From: Bacillota bacterium
GTDB lineage: Bacteria; Bacillota; Bacilli; Bacillales_B; DSM-18226
Direction: 5' to 3'
Assembly (NCBI GenBank): GCA_021821235.1
Contig: JAKACS010000101.1
Coordinates: 1-8,718 of the forward strand
DNA length: 8,718 nucleotides
Under the pieces are notes generated by a model. That model was not told the DNA's origin. It saw only the letters and a program-made list of their open reading frames with translations, and made no database searches. The position numbers were made by a program, and so were the translations under genes. This document shows positions 1 through 7,019 of the stretch, in pieces; within the stretch, counting starts at the first letter, position 1; each line of letters starts with the position of its first letter.

Positions 1-1
1 T

Positions 2-1732
2 GGAGATGAGGAAATCCAAATATCGGTGATCGATGTTCCCGGACATGAACGTTTTATCCGGCAGATGATAGCCGGTGTCGCAGGAATCGATCTCGTTGTG
101 CTTGTTGTTGCTGCTGATGAAGGGGTCATGCCGCAAACAAGAGAGCATCTTGAGATTCTCGGATTTTTAGGAATTAAAAATGGAATCATCGCAATCACAA
201 AAATCGATCGAGTGGAAGAAGAATTAATCGAACTCGTACAAGAAGATATTTTGGATGAGCTGAAAGGGACCGTTTTTGAAAAATCACCGGTTGTTCTCGT
301 TGACAGCCTTTCTAGCAGGGGCATTGATGGATTGAAAGGAATGATTATCCAAACTTTAAAAGATCAGGAGATGCGGGACGCAAATGGAGATTTCCGTTTG
401 CCGATTGATCAAGTGTTTACTGTTAAGGGGCAGGGGACGGTTGTTCGTGGAACAGTATATGAAGGAACCGTTACAGCGGGTCAAACGCTATTCGTAATGC
501 CAAAAGGAATGGAAGTAAAGGCGCGGCAAATTCAGGTGCACCATCTTTCTATTCAAAAAGCGTTTGCCGGACAGCGGGCAGCCATCAATCTGACAGGAGT
601 TTCAAAGGAAGATTTGGAAAGAGGGAATGTCCTCGTTTCATCGAAAAATTTTGTTGTTACCCGGACGATTGATGTTGCCATTCGCGTAGTGGAAGATCTT
701 GATTATATGGTAAAGCAGCGGATGCCCATTAAACTGCATATTGGTACAACAGAAGCAATGGGTCGGATCGTTTTCTTTGACCGGAATGAATTAACGGAAG
801 AAAGTGGCGAAATTCTTTGCCAACTGCGCCTTGATGAAGAGATTTTAACAAAACGCGGCGATCGATTTATTATCCGCAGGCCAAGTCCGCAAGAAACAAT
901 CGGTGGCGGATGGGTTATTGACCCAAATGGTTCAAAATATCGTTTTGGGAATCAAACAATTAAGGAATTAGAAGAAAAGAAAGAAGGTTCTCCAAAAGAA
1001 CGAATAATGGCTACGCTTTATGAGGAGAAGTCACTTACCCTTGGTGAATTAATGAAGCAAACCTCCCTTGATGAAGCAACAATGCGTGCTGCATTGGAGG
1101 ACGATGCTTTTCTTTGCTACAATGGTAAAGAATATACTTTAAAAACATTGGTTTACTCTATTGAAGAGGATCTAGTAGATCGGATTCATGATTTTCATCT
1201 TGCAAATCCATTGAAATTAGGAATCAATAAAGCTGAGTTGCTGCAAATACTGCAAAAAAGTTTCCCACGACCATTGCTTGACTACGTTATCGAAAATGGC
1301 ATAATAAACGGTGATTTTACTCGCATTAGCCAGTTTGTATCATTAGCAAGCTTTGCGCCTTGTATTCCGAAAAACTGGCAAAAACGGGCAGAAAATCTGC
1401 TGGCAGATTTGAAAAAAGACGGTTTGCAGGTTCGACCTTTTCCCGACTATATTGCAAAGGCTGGGATACCAGAAACGCTCGCTGGTGATTTAAAACGGTA
1501 TTTCGAAAGCCAAGGTGAGATCGTTCCGTTGGATGATCAGTTTGCCTACTTTGGTGATCATTTCCGTCATGCCGTTGAAAAGCTGCGCAATCATACAGGT
1601 ACCGAGTTTGAGGTAGGATTTGCAAAAGAAATACTTGGCCTTTCGAGAAAATATATGATTCCTTTTTTGGAAAAACTTGATGCACTCGGGTGGACAAAGC
1701 GGATAGACAATAAAAGAGTTTGGCATAACTAG
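2..1732 (+). CDS. selB: Selenocysteine-specific translation elongation factor SelB (5'-truncated by window edge)
   Basis: SelB is the EF-Tu-like GTPase that brings Sec-tRNA(Sec) to the ribosome at UGA codons marked by a SECIS hairpin. The reading frame is open from base 2, so the gene starts upstream; the GTG at 26 is an internal Val codon, not a start. Numbering from that Val, the G3 motif DVPGHE is at residues 3-8 and the G4-type motif TKID at 58-61 (SelB has TKxD where EF-Tu has NKxD). A G5-like segment with VDSLSSRG follows at about 92-99. Domains 2 and 3 follow, with the family-typical stretch [18 protein letters not shown] at about 278-295. Residues 300-568 fit the C-terminal winged-helix array that binds SECIS RNA. 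The P-loop (G1) lies off the window. Full-length bacterial SelB is about 610-640 residues, so roughly 55-65 are missing. The frame is intact to a TAG stop. No selA or selC is visible in the window. Confidence 0.96.
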   Translation, partial: GDEEIQISVIDVPGHERFIRQMIAGVAGIDLVVLVVAADEGVMPQTREHLEILGFLGIKNGIIAITKIDRVEEELIELVQEDILDELKGTVFEKSPVVLVDSLSSRGIDGLKGMIIQTLKDQEMRDANGDFRLPIDQVFTVKGQGTVVRGTVYEGTVTAGQTLFVMPKGMEVKARQIQVHHLSIQKAFAGQRAAINLTGVSKEDLERGNVLVSSKNFVVTRTIDVAIRVVEDLDYMVKQRMPIKLHIGTTEAMGRIVFFDRNELTEESGEILCQLRLDEEILTKRGDRFIIRRPSPQETIGGGWVIDPNGSKYRFGNQTIKELEEKKEGSPKERIMATLYEEKSLTLGELMKQTSLDEATMRAALEDDAFLCYNGKEYTLKTLVYSIEEDLVDRIHDFHLANPLKLGINKAELLQILQKSFPRPLLDYVIENGIINGDFTRISQFVSLASFAPCIPKNWQKRAENLLADLKKDGLQVRPFPDYIAKAGIPETLAGDLKRYFESQGEIVPLDDQFAYFGDHFRHAVEKLRNHTGTEFEVGFAKEILGLSRKYMIPFLEKLDALGWTKRIDNKRVWHN

Positions 1733-1739
1733 CATATTC

Positions 1740-1776
1740 AATCCTTTCTTCCGTTACAATACGGAAGAAAGGGATT
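1740..1776. terminator. Long hairpin between convergent selB and amidase genes, probable bidirectional terminator
   Basis: The arm AATCCTTTCTTCCGT (1740-1754) pairs with ACGGAAGAAAGGGATT (1761-1776) around the loop TACAAT, giving 15 base pairs with a single bulged G. It begins 8 bases after the selB stop and lies between two convergent genes, where a shared terminator is expected. The U-tract is poor on both strands (TTTCTATGG on plus, a mixed sequence on minus), so it is not a textbook intrinsic terminator. It may act partly as a 3' mRNA-stabilising structure. Confidence 0.5.
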
Positions 1777-1839
1777 TCTATGGTCTCCAGCAAAATTCAA
1801 AATTTCACATCTGAATAACCTTGGACGAGTGTTTTATTC

Positions 1840-3024
1840 CTATTTGTTCTTATTTGACTGGAAGTAATCAAGTAATCCTTGGTAAACACCTTGGGCAACG
1901 TTTTCACGATATCCACTGCTTTCAACAATTGTATCTTCCTGCTGATTTGAGAGAAAGCCGAGTTCGATCAAGGTACTGGGCTGCGAATTATTGCGTAATA
2001 CTTCCAAGTTGCCGAATCTTGTGCCATCATTGTTTAACCCTGTTGCTTTTGCAACTGCGTTTAAAATAGATGAAGCCAAAAGGTTATCTTTTGTTTGTTG
2101 ATAGTAAAAACCAAGCACTCCATTTACCATTGGATCATTGACCCAGTTGTAATGAAAACTGATAAACGCATCTGCATTGCTCCTTTTTGAAACGACTGGA
2201 CGTTGCTGCAAGGACACAAAATCATCTGTTGTCCGAGTAAGAATAACCGTAGCGCCGGCGTTTAGCAGTTTTTGTTTAACCGCTTGAGCGGTTGCCAAAG
2301 TTAAAGTCTTTTCGGATGTCCCCGCAATGCTTTTTGTTCCACCATCAATTCCACCGTGTCCTGGATCCAATACGATGATTTTTCCGTTAAGTTGCTTTTC
2401 GTTATTGGCCGTTGCTGGATTGTCGGCTGCTGCTAGTTGCTCTGCCGCAACCTTGGCTACTGAGTTGTCAGAAACAGCTTGTTTTTCTCCGCTTTTTTTA
2501 ATGTAAAATGTGCTTACCCACCCTTGGATGCCAGAGGCGGATTCCGCTTTTGCCCATTTTCCATATTCATACACGACAGTAATTTTTTCACCCAGGTTTA
2601 ATTGGCTGATTGTCTTACTTAACACTGTCGGTTTTTCACGGACGTTTAGCGCATTGGCTTCAACTGTTGCTTCAATATTTTTAGCCGTAATGACATAACG
2701 ATTGTTCACCCAACCCGTCTGGTTATCTGAGAAAATAATTTGATCCCAGCCATTTTTTTCTTGCTTGATTTCAAATGTATCTCCTTGATGAACGAGGCCT
2801 AGGATCTTACTTGAAATACTTGCATCCTCTCGTACATGAAGATTGGCTGCAATGACTGTGACCTTAGACAAATTTGCATTGGCATAGGCAGTCTGCTGAG
2901 CTTGAGGGAAAATAGTCAATATACTAAGAATCAACAAGAAATTCATTAACGTAAAGTTTCTCATTTGGAAATAAAAATCCTCCTTTTTTGATAAATTTTT
3001 ATTTGTAAGTTCTTTTTCCATCAT
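1840..3024 (-). CDS. Secreted N-acetylmuramoyl-L-alanine amidase with two SH3b domains (Amidase_3 family)
   Basis: This is a zinc amidase that cleaves the bond between N-acetylmuramic acid and L-alanine of the stem peptide in peptidoglycan. Residues count from the ATG at 3024. A hydrophobic stretch at about 24-47 ending in an AYA-type site looks like a Sec signal peptide, so the enzyme should act in the wall. Two bacterial SH3 domains follow at about 54-113 and 118-176; each has the LNVRE/LHVRE strand and a GW motif, and they probably bind the wall. A low-complexity Ala/Asn linker (about 183-210) leads to the catalytic domain (214-390). There I see the expected zinc ligands H223 (in DPGHGG), E238 and H291 (in SFHYN), and the catalytic E354 (in IELGFLSN). 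The start is uncertain: a 20-codon extension precedes M21 (ATG at 2964), which would give a more normal signal peptide, and an AAGGAGG lies within that extension. It is divergent from the marR operon and convergent with selB. Confidence 0.95.
   Translation of the reverse strand: MMEKELTNKNLSKKEDFYFQMRNFTLMNFLLILSILTIFPQAQQTAYANANLSKVTVIAANLHVREDASISSKILGLVHQGDTFEIKQEKNGWDQIIFSDNQTGWVNNRYVITAKNIEATVEANALNVREKPTVLSKTISQLNLGEKITVVYEYGKWAKAESASGIQGWVSTFYIKKSGEKQAVSDNSVAKVAAEQLAAADNPATANNEKQLNGKIIVLDPGHGGIDGGTKSIAGTSEKTLTLATAQAVKQKLLNAGATVILTRTTDDFVSLQQRPVVSKRSNADAFISFHYNWVNDPMVNGVLGFYYQQTKDNLLASSILNAVAKATGLNNDGTRFGNLEVLRNNSQPSTLIELGFLSNQQEDTIVESSGYRENVAQGVYQGLLDYFQSNKNK
2979..2985 (-). promoter_or_regulatory. 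Strong Shine-Dalgarno inside the annotated amidase ORF, favouring a later start
   Basis: On the minus strand AAGGAGG sits 14 bases before the ATG at 2964. No comparable site precedes the ATG codons at 3024 and 3021, where only a weak AGGA occurs. Starting at 2964 gives a 374-residue protein beginning MRNFTLMNFLL, a compact signal peptide. The spacing is longer than ideal (usually 7-9 bases), so the choice of start is not settled. Confidence 0.5.
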
Positions 3025-3173
3025 AATCGTTTTGGTATATCCTGCCGTGATTTAAGTAGCCGATACCATCAATATGGACAAGAGTTCCTCAAAATATAAC
3101 TAATTTTTAAAAAATTAAAACTATCCGAATATAAACCTTTTTACAAAAATACTTTCATTAGAATTTCATTCAA
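3025..3173. other. AT-rich divergent intergenic region, amidase upstream side
   Basis: This is non-coding sequence between the amidase start and the marR regulatory palindromes. It is extremely AT-rich around 3090-3135 and includes a 17-base A/T palindrome at 3101-3117 (TAATTTTT-A-AAAAATTA). The amidase promoter should lie here on the minus strand. I see several TATATT-like hexamers (for example 3098-3093 and 3133-3128) but none with a convincing -35 box at 16-18 bases, so I do not call one. Confidence 0.5.
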
Positions 3174-3202
3174 AAATTGTCACTTGAATCAATTGACAAT
3201 TT
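3174..3202. promoter_or_regulatory. 29-bp near-perfect palindrome overlapping the marR -35 box (candidate operator)
   Basis: The outer arms AAATTGTCA (3174-3182) and TGACAATTT (3194-3202) are exact reverse complements. The inner TTGA-A-TCAA (3184-3192) is also symmetric around base 3188. Only the pair 3183/3193 breaks the symmetry, so 13 of 14 pairs match. The right arm contains most of the TTGACA -35 hexamer (3193-3198). Its sequence is unrelated to the ATAGTTAAA half-sites downstream, which suggests binding by a different protein or a second binding mode. It also lies on the upstream side of the amidase gene. Confidence 0.55.
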
Positions 3203-3221
3203 GTTTTTAAAAAAATATAGT
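3193..3221 (+). promoter_or_regulatory. Sigma-A-type promoter of the marR-MMPL operon
   Basis: The -35 box TTGACA (3193-3198, six of six to consensus) is followed by a 17-base spacer and the -10 box TATAGT (3216-3221, five of six). Transcription would begin near 3228, giving an untranslated leader of about 60 bases before the GTG start at 3288. Both boxes are overlapped by symmetric elements, so the promoter is likely strong when unblocked and tightly controlled. Confidence 0.85.
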
Positions 3222-3254
3222 TAAACAGATGAATAGTTAAATGATTTAACTATT
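3217..3254. promoter_or_regulatory. MarR-type operator: perfect palindrome plus an extra direct half-site
   Basis: AATAGTTAAA (3232-3241) and TTTAACTATT (3245-3254) form a perfect 10-3-10 inverted repeat around TGA. A third copy of the half-site, ATAGTTAAA, lies at 3217-3225 in direct orientation, 16 bases upstream, and overlaps the -10 box. The palindrome covers roughly +4 to +26 of the predicted transcript. Size, symmetry and position just before a marR gene match autoregulatory MarR operators; assigning this regulator to this site is inference. Confidence 0.75.
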
Positions 3255-3287
3255 TAATTTCACTTGAAGTGAGGCGATGGTTTACCT

Positions 3288-3755
3288 GTGGAAATGGACA
3301 ATATGATTCAAGATTTAATCAATCGATACGTTGCAGTATCGTTTCAAGTAACAAAAAAAGCGGAGGCATTGATTAAAGGGCAGATCGGTGATGTTTTGAC
3401 AAATGATCAGCATTACATATTGCGGTACGTCTATCAGAAAAGCGTATGTACCTCATCTGAATTAGCAGATGTTTTTGATGTGAATAAAAGCGCAATTACG
3501 GCGATGATCAACCGGATGGTCGAACGACAATTAATTGAAAGAACGCGCGATGAAAATGATCGCCGGGTGGTTTATTTAACGGTTACAACTGAGGGTAAAC
3601 AATTATTTGAAAAAACGGAAGAAAAGATTCACAGCCTTGTTGAATCGATTGTTAACCAATTTGATACAGATGAAATTCGCCATTTTATTCAGACATACGA
3701 AAAATTAGCAGTAATTCTAACCGAAATGAAAAGGAAGCAACTGGAGGATTTGTAA
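3288..3755 (+). CDS. MarR-family transcriptional regulator, probable repressor of the downstream MMPL transporter
   Basis: The 155-residue protein is the usual length for a MarR winged-helix dimer. Helices at both ends (about 5-32 and 108-150) should form the dimer interface. The helix-turn-helix lies at about 54-83 (TSSELADVFDVNKSAITAMI), followed by the wing with the family-typical DRR...LT pattern at 91-101. The only cysteine, C54, is at the start of the HTH; redox sensing is possible but unsupported. The GTG at 3288 follows an in-frame TGA at 3270; alternative starts are the ATGs at 3294 and 3303. The Shine-Dalgarno is weak (GAGG at 3271-3274, 13 bases before the GTG), so the start is uncertain by up to five codons. 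The gene ends directly against the transporter start, which indicates one mRNA. It probably represses its own promoter through the palindrome at 3232-3254 and releases it on binding an unknown ligand. Confidence 0.93.
   Translation: MEMDNMIQDLINRYVAVSFQVTKKAEALIKGQIGDVLTNDQHYILRYVYQKSVCTSSELADVFDVNKSAITAMINRMVERQLIERTRDENDRRVVYLTVTTEGKQLFEKTEEKIHSLVESIVNQFDTDEIRHFIQTYEKLAVILTEMKRKQLEDL
3743..3747 (+). promoter_or_regulatory. Ribosome binding site of the MMPL transporter inside the marR 3' end
   Basis: GGAGG lies 8 bases before the ATG at 3756 and within the last codons of marR. The marR TAA (3753-3755) is immediately followed by this ATG, so translation of the two genes is probably coupled. 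The site fixes the transporter start. Confidence 0.85.
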
Positions 3756-6700
3756 ATGAGGGCAATTTTAAAAGGAAAATGGGTTGTCATTATTGCCTGG
3801 GCGGCTGTTCTAACGATGTTGCTGATGTCGGCACCAAATATGGAAAGCCTTGTTCGCCAAAAAGGACAAATCACTGTACCGGAAGGATATTCTTCGACCT
3901 TGGCGCAAAAAATCCTCAAGGATGTTCAGGCCAAGGAAAAGAGCGGGAAAGATGTTCAGACAGCGCTTGTTTTTCATAGTGATAAAAAACTTACAGATGC
4001 CGACGTTGCTGAGGCTAAAAAAGCGGTAAATATACTTAAGAAACGGAAGAAGACGCTTGGAATCACGTCGATTACCAGCCATTTCATTGATAAACAGCTG
4101 AAAGACCAGCTTGTTTCAAAAGATGGCAAAACCATTCTTGTATCCCTGAAAGTAACTGCAAATGGCAGGGAAGGAAAGCAAGTGGCAAAGGAGTTATCGA
4201 ATGCACTCCATTCGATTAAACTAAAACATTATTATACTGGCAGTTGGATGATCGATGAAGATCTAATCACAAACTCTCAAAATGGATTGAAAAAAACAGA
4301 GGGCATCACGGTTGTCTTTATCATAGCCGTTTTGCTGCTTGTGTTCCGTTCCTTCGTTGCACCATTTATCCCGTTAGTAACGGTGGGGATTAGTTATCTC
4401 ACTGCACAGTCGATTGTAGCAATTTTAGTAGATCAATTGAATTTCCCGCTATCCAATTTTACGCAAATTTTTCTTGTAGCTATTCTTTTTGGCATTGGCA
4501 CTGATTATTGCATTTTACTGCTTAGTCGCTTTAAAGAAGAGTTGGCCGAAAAAGAATCAGTTGCGGACGCCATTTTGGAAACGTACCGCACGGCTGGAAA
4601 AACTGTGCTTTTCAGCGGTATTGCCGTGATGATCGGTTTTGCTTCAATTGGTTTTTCTACGTTTAAACTCTATCAGTCGGCATCCGCTGTGGCGATCGGG
4701 GTAGCGATTTTATTAGTGGCCCTAGTCACGGTTGTTCCTTTTTTTATGGCAGTGCTAGGACGAAAGCTGTTCTGGCCGGTCAGAAGAAAGCTGGAGCATC
4801 CGGAAAGCAGGCTATGGGGTGCGGCTGGTAAGTTTGCGTTCGCGAGACCCTTGCTTGCTTTTATCCTTGTTGCAGTCATTTCGGTTCCATTTTTATTTAT
4901 TTACAAAGGTAGTTTATCCTATAATTCTTTGGAGGAAATTGGTAACAGTTTTGCTTCGATTAAAGGGTTTAACATTATTGCAAAAGCCTTTGGTCCTGGG
5001 GAATCAATGCCGACAACGATTGTCTTAAAAAATGATGAACAAATGAACTCTGCTGATTATTTTTCAACTGTTGAAAAAATAAGCAGTGAATTAGAAAAAA
5101 TCAGTGATGTTAAAACGGTTCGTTCTGCCACAAGACCAACAGGAACACCGCTTGATGAGCTGTATATCTCCAATCAAGTCAAAAGTCTTGGAGAAGGGCT
5201 TGGCAAAGGAAATAATGGAATCTCGCAAATTAGCAACGGGTTAGGAACTGCTGGCAAGCAGCTCTCCCAATCTCAGCCAAAAATGGTGGAGGCAATAAAC
5301 GGAGTCTCGCGATTAATTGCTGGCACCAATCAACTAAAAACGGGCATACAGCCTCTCGAAATCGGTTTAACTCAAATTGAGGATGGGTTAAAAAAGGGCT
5401 CTGCCGGATCTGAACAAATTAAAAGTGGTTTGGAACAGATGAAATCATCTTCAGAAACGCTCCTAGTCGGGAGTCAAGCATTATTAAAGGGATACAAAGA
5501 TGCTGCAGCAGGTGTTGGAGGATTGATTGAAAATTATCAAAAAATAAGCGGCGGCCTTAACACGGTGCGTGATAACTTAATAAATACAAATCAATATTTT
5601 TCAAATCTGGAGAAAACAAACCCTGCGATTCAAACGGACCAAAACTACCAAGCTATTAAACTGACGGTTCAAGGGGCACAGGGAGCCACCGCAGATTTGG
5701 CAGGAAACTTGCAAAAATTAAATGAAATGCTGGCAGGGATTCAAAATGGTATTGGAACAGCCAATGCAAGCTTTGCCAAAATTGTATCCGGCCAGGAATA
5801 CATTGTCAAAGGAATGCAAGACCTTATCAATGGGATTGAGCAGCAGCAGGCAGGACTTGATGCGATGGCGGCCGGTCAAGGGCAATTAATCAACAACCTG
5901 CCAAAGTTTACAGCAGGATTGGATGGTTTAAACAATGGACAGCAGCAGCTTTTAACCGGATTTAAAGATCTTGGCAACCAAATAGATGAGCTGACGACTG
6001 GATTGAGCAAAAGTGTTGATGGATTGAATGAGGTATCGAATGGTTTGAATTCAGCGCAAACATATTTAGCAGGTGTCACTCAGCAAAAGCAAACTGGTTT
6101 TTATATTCCAAAGCAAGTACTGGCCAGTGCGGATTTTGCGAAGGTTCTCGATACGTATATGTCAAAGGATTATAAAGTTATGACGATTGATGTTATTTTT
6201 AGTCAAAATCCATACTCCAGTGGGGCGATTAACCGGATTCCTGAATTAAAACAGGCAGTTAAACGAGCGGTGAAAGATACAAAATTGGAAAATGCCGAAG
6301 TTGCAATTGGTGGGGTTTCCAGCATTTATCACGATTTAAACACCATTTCGGAAAATGACTATTCCAGAACCGTAGTCTTTATGCTTGTAGGCATTGGAGT
6401 GATTTTGCTGATTTTGCTGCGTTCCCTAATTATGCCGCTTTATTTGATTGGCTCTCTCGTGTTAACGTACTATACGGCGATGGCTATTTCGGAAACAATT
6501 TTTGTTGATTGGCTTGGGTATACAGGAATTAGTTGGGCAGTTCCGTTTTTTGCGTTTGTTATTTTAATTGCCTTAGGGATCGATTACAGTATTTTCCTAA
6601 TGGATCGTTTTAATGAATACCGTGACCAGCCGGTGCAACAGGCGATGCTTCATTCGATGAAAAAAATGGGGACAGTTATTATTTCCGCAGCGGTTATACT

Positions 6701-6881
6701 TGGAGGTACGTTTGCTGCTATGATGCCGTCAGGAGTATTATCTCTCCTGGAAATCGCCACCATCTTACTAATCGGGTTAACTTTGTATGCCTTTGTTATC
6801 CTGCCGTTATTTGTACCGGTCATGGTTCGGACATTTGGCAAAGCCAACTGGTGGCCTTTTCATTCAACGCATGGTAAGTGA
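3756..6881 (+). CDS. MMPL-family (RND superfamily) membrane transporter with long coiled-coil-like extracytoplasmic insert
   Basis: This is a 1041-residue polytopic protein in which I count 12 likely membrane segments: TM1 at about 9-26, TM2-6 between 183 and 333, TM7 at 365-384 and TM8-12 between 871 and 1022. This is the duplicated 1+5 / 1+5 RND layout. Each half carries the MmpL-type Asp-Tyr pair in the fourth segment: GIGTDY with D250-Y251 and ALGIDY with D943-Y944, the presumed proton-relay positions. The first external loop is about 27-182. The second (385-870) includes about 310 residues (roughly 473-780) rich in regularly spaced Gly, Leu, Gln and Asn with recurring GL..G patterns, as in YhgE/Pip-type proteins, probably a helical stalk outside the membrane. 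Simpler MMPL proteins of Firmicutes lack this insert. The substrate is unknown; relatives export lipids, siderophores or drugs, and the MarR partner favours export of a toxic or amphipathic compound. The gene is second in the operon and is followed by a terminator. Confidence 0.94.
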   Translation: MRAILKGKWVVIIAWAAVLTMLLMSAPNMESLVRQKGQITVPEGYSSTLAQKILKDVQAKEKSGKDVQTALVFHSDKKLTDADVAEAKKAVNILKKRKKTLGITSITSHFIDKQLKDQLVSKDGKTILVSLKVTANGREGKQVAKELSNALHSIKLKHYYTGSWMIDEDLITNSQNGLKKTEGITVVFIIAVLLLVFRSFVAPFIPLVTVGISYLTAQSIVAILVDQLNFPLSNFTQIFLVAILFGIGTDYCILLLSRFKEELAEKESVADAILETYRTAGKTVLFSGIAVMIGFASIGFSTFKLYQSASAVAIGVAILLVALVTVVPFFMAVLGRKLFWPVRRKLEHPESRLWGAAGKFAFARPLLAFILVAVISVPFLFIYKGSLSYNSLEEIGNSFASIKGFNIIAKAFGPGESMPTTIVLKNDEQMNSADYFSTVEKISSELEKISDVKTVRSATRPTGTPLDELYISNQVKSLGEGLGKGNNGISQISNGLGTAGKQLSQSQPKMVEAINGVSRLIAGTNQLKTGIQPLEIGLTQIEDGLKKGSAGSEQIKSGLEQMKSSSETLLVGSQALLKGYKDAAAGVGGLIENYQKISGGLNTVRDNLINTNQYFSNLEKTNPAIQTDQNYQAIKLTVQGAQGATADLAGNLQKLNEMLAGIQNGIGTANASFAKIVSGQEYIVKGMQDLINGIEQQQAGLDAMAAGQGQLINNLPKFTAGLDGLNNGQQQLLTGFKDLGNQIDELTTGLSKSVDGLNEVSNGLNSAQTYLAGVTQQKQTGFYIPKQVLASADFAKVLDTYMSKDYKVMTIDVIFSQNPYSSGAINRIPELKQAVKRAVKDTKLENAEVAIGGVSSIYHDLNTISENDYSRTVVFMLVGIGVILLILLRSLIMPLYLIGSLVLTYYTAMAISETIFVDWLGYTGISWAVPFFAFVILIALGIDYSIFLMDRFNEYRDQPVQQAMLHSMKKMGTVIISAAVILGGTFAAMMPSGVLSLLEIATILLIGLTLYAFVILPLFVPVMVRTFGKANWWPFHSTHGK

Positions 6882-6884
6882 TTT

Positions 6885-6922
6885 AGTAAAAAGCACATCA
6901 ACTTTTTGGTGTGCTTTTTACT
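6885..6922 (+). terminator. Strong intrinsic terminator of the marR-MMPL operon
   Basis: AGTAAAAAGCACATCAA (6885-6901) pairs with TTGGTGTGCTTTTTACT (6906-6922) over 17 bp with one T-G pair and a CTTT loop. The G/C-containing core is followed by TTTTTACTT and preceded by an A-tract, so it could terminate in both directions. It starts 4 bases after the transporter stop and separates this operon from the adaptor/ABC operon. Confidence 0.92.
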
Positions 6923-6977
6923 TAAGGAAAAATTAAGAATTCCCGCTCATAATCTATTTATCTTGTGAAAAATTGAG

Positions 6978-7000
6978 AATCTGTGGTTTTTCCATAGATT
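6978..7000. promoter_or_regulatory. Hairpin/palindrome just upstream of the adaptor RBS
   Basis: AATCTGTGG (6978-6986) and CCATAGATT (6992-7000) pair over 9 bp with one G-T pair around a TTTTT loop. It ends 4 bases before the AAGGAG at 7005-7010. It could be an operator or a leader RNA structure that shields or insulates the ribosome binding site. No strong sigma-A promoter is visible between 6923 and 7019, so the operon's promoter is not identified. Confidence 0.4.
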
Positions 7001-7019
7001 GAAAAAGGAGTAACGAAGA

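Noticed and set aside
1326..1793. Open frames on the minus strand opposite the 3' end of selB (1326-1793 and 1490-1741)
   Set aside because: They lie antisense to a well-supported conserved gene, have no recognisable domain and no good ribosome binding site; they are shadow frames.
1733..1839. A tRNA-Sec gene (selC) downstream of selB
   Set aside because: The gap contains only a 15-bp hairpin and lacks the cloverleaf arms or the length needed for a tRNA-Sec.
1821..2698. Plus-strand open frames opposite the amidase (1821-2069 and 2510-2698)
   Set aside because: The minus-strand amidase has complete catalytic motifs; these frames are Cys/Leu- or aromatic-rich with no family signature.
3101..3117. 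17-base A/T-only palindrome as an operator or terminator
   Set aside because: In such AT-rich sequence a symmetric A/T run is expected by chance; it has no G/C core and no following gene end.
3689..4082. Small frames on both strands within the start of the MMPL gene
   Set aside because: They are explained by the 1041-residue transporter frame and have no supporting signals.
4673..6847. Short frames on both strands inside the MMPL gene (4673-4879, 4819-5028, 5876-6079, 6650-6847)
   Set aside because: They are complements or shifts of membrane-segment and repeat codons and show no independent evidence.
6948..6953. CATAAT as a -10 box for the adaptor operon
   Set aside because: No acceptable -35 hexamer exists 16-18 bases upstream (the position reads AGGAAA or similar). 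The alternative TTGAGA-N16-TAGATT pair would start transcription on the ribosome binding site.
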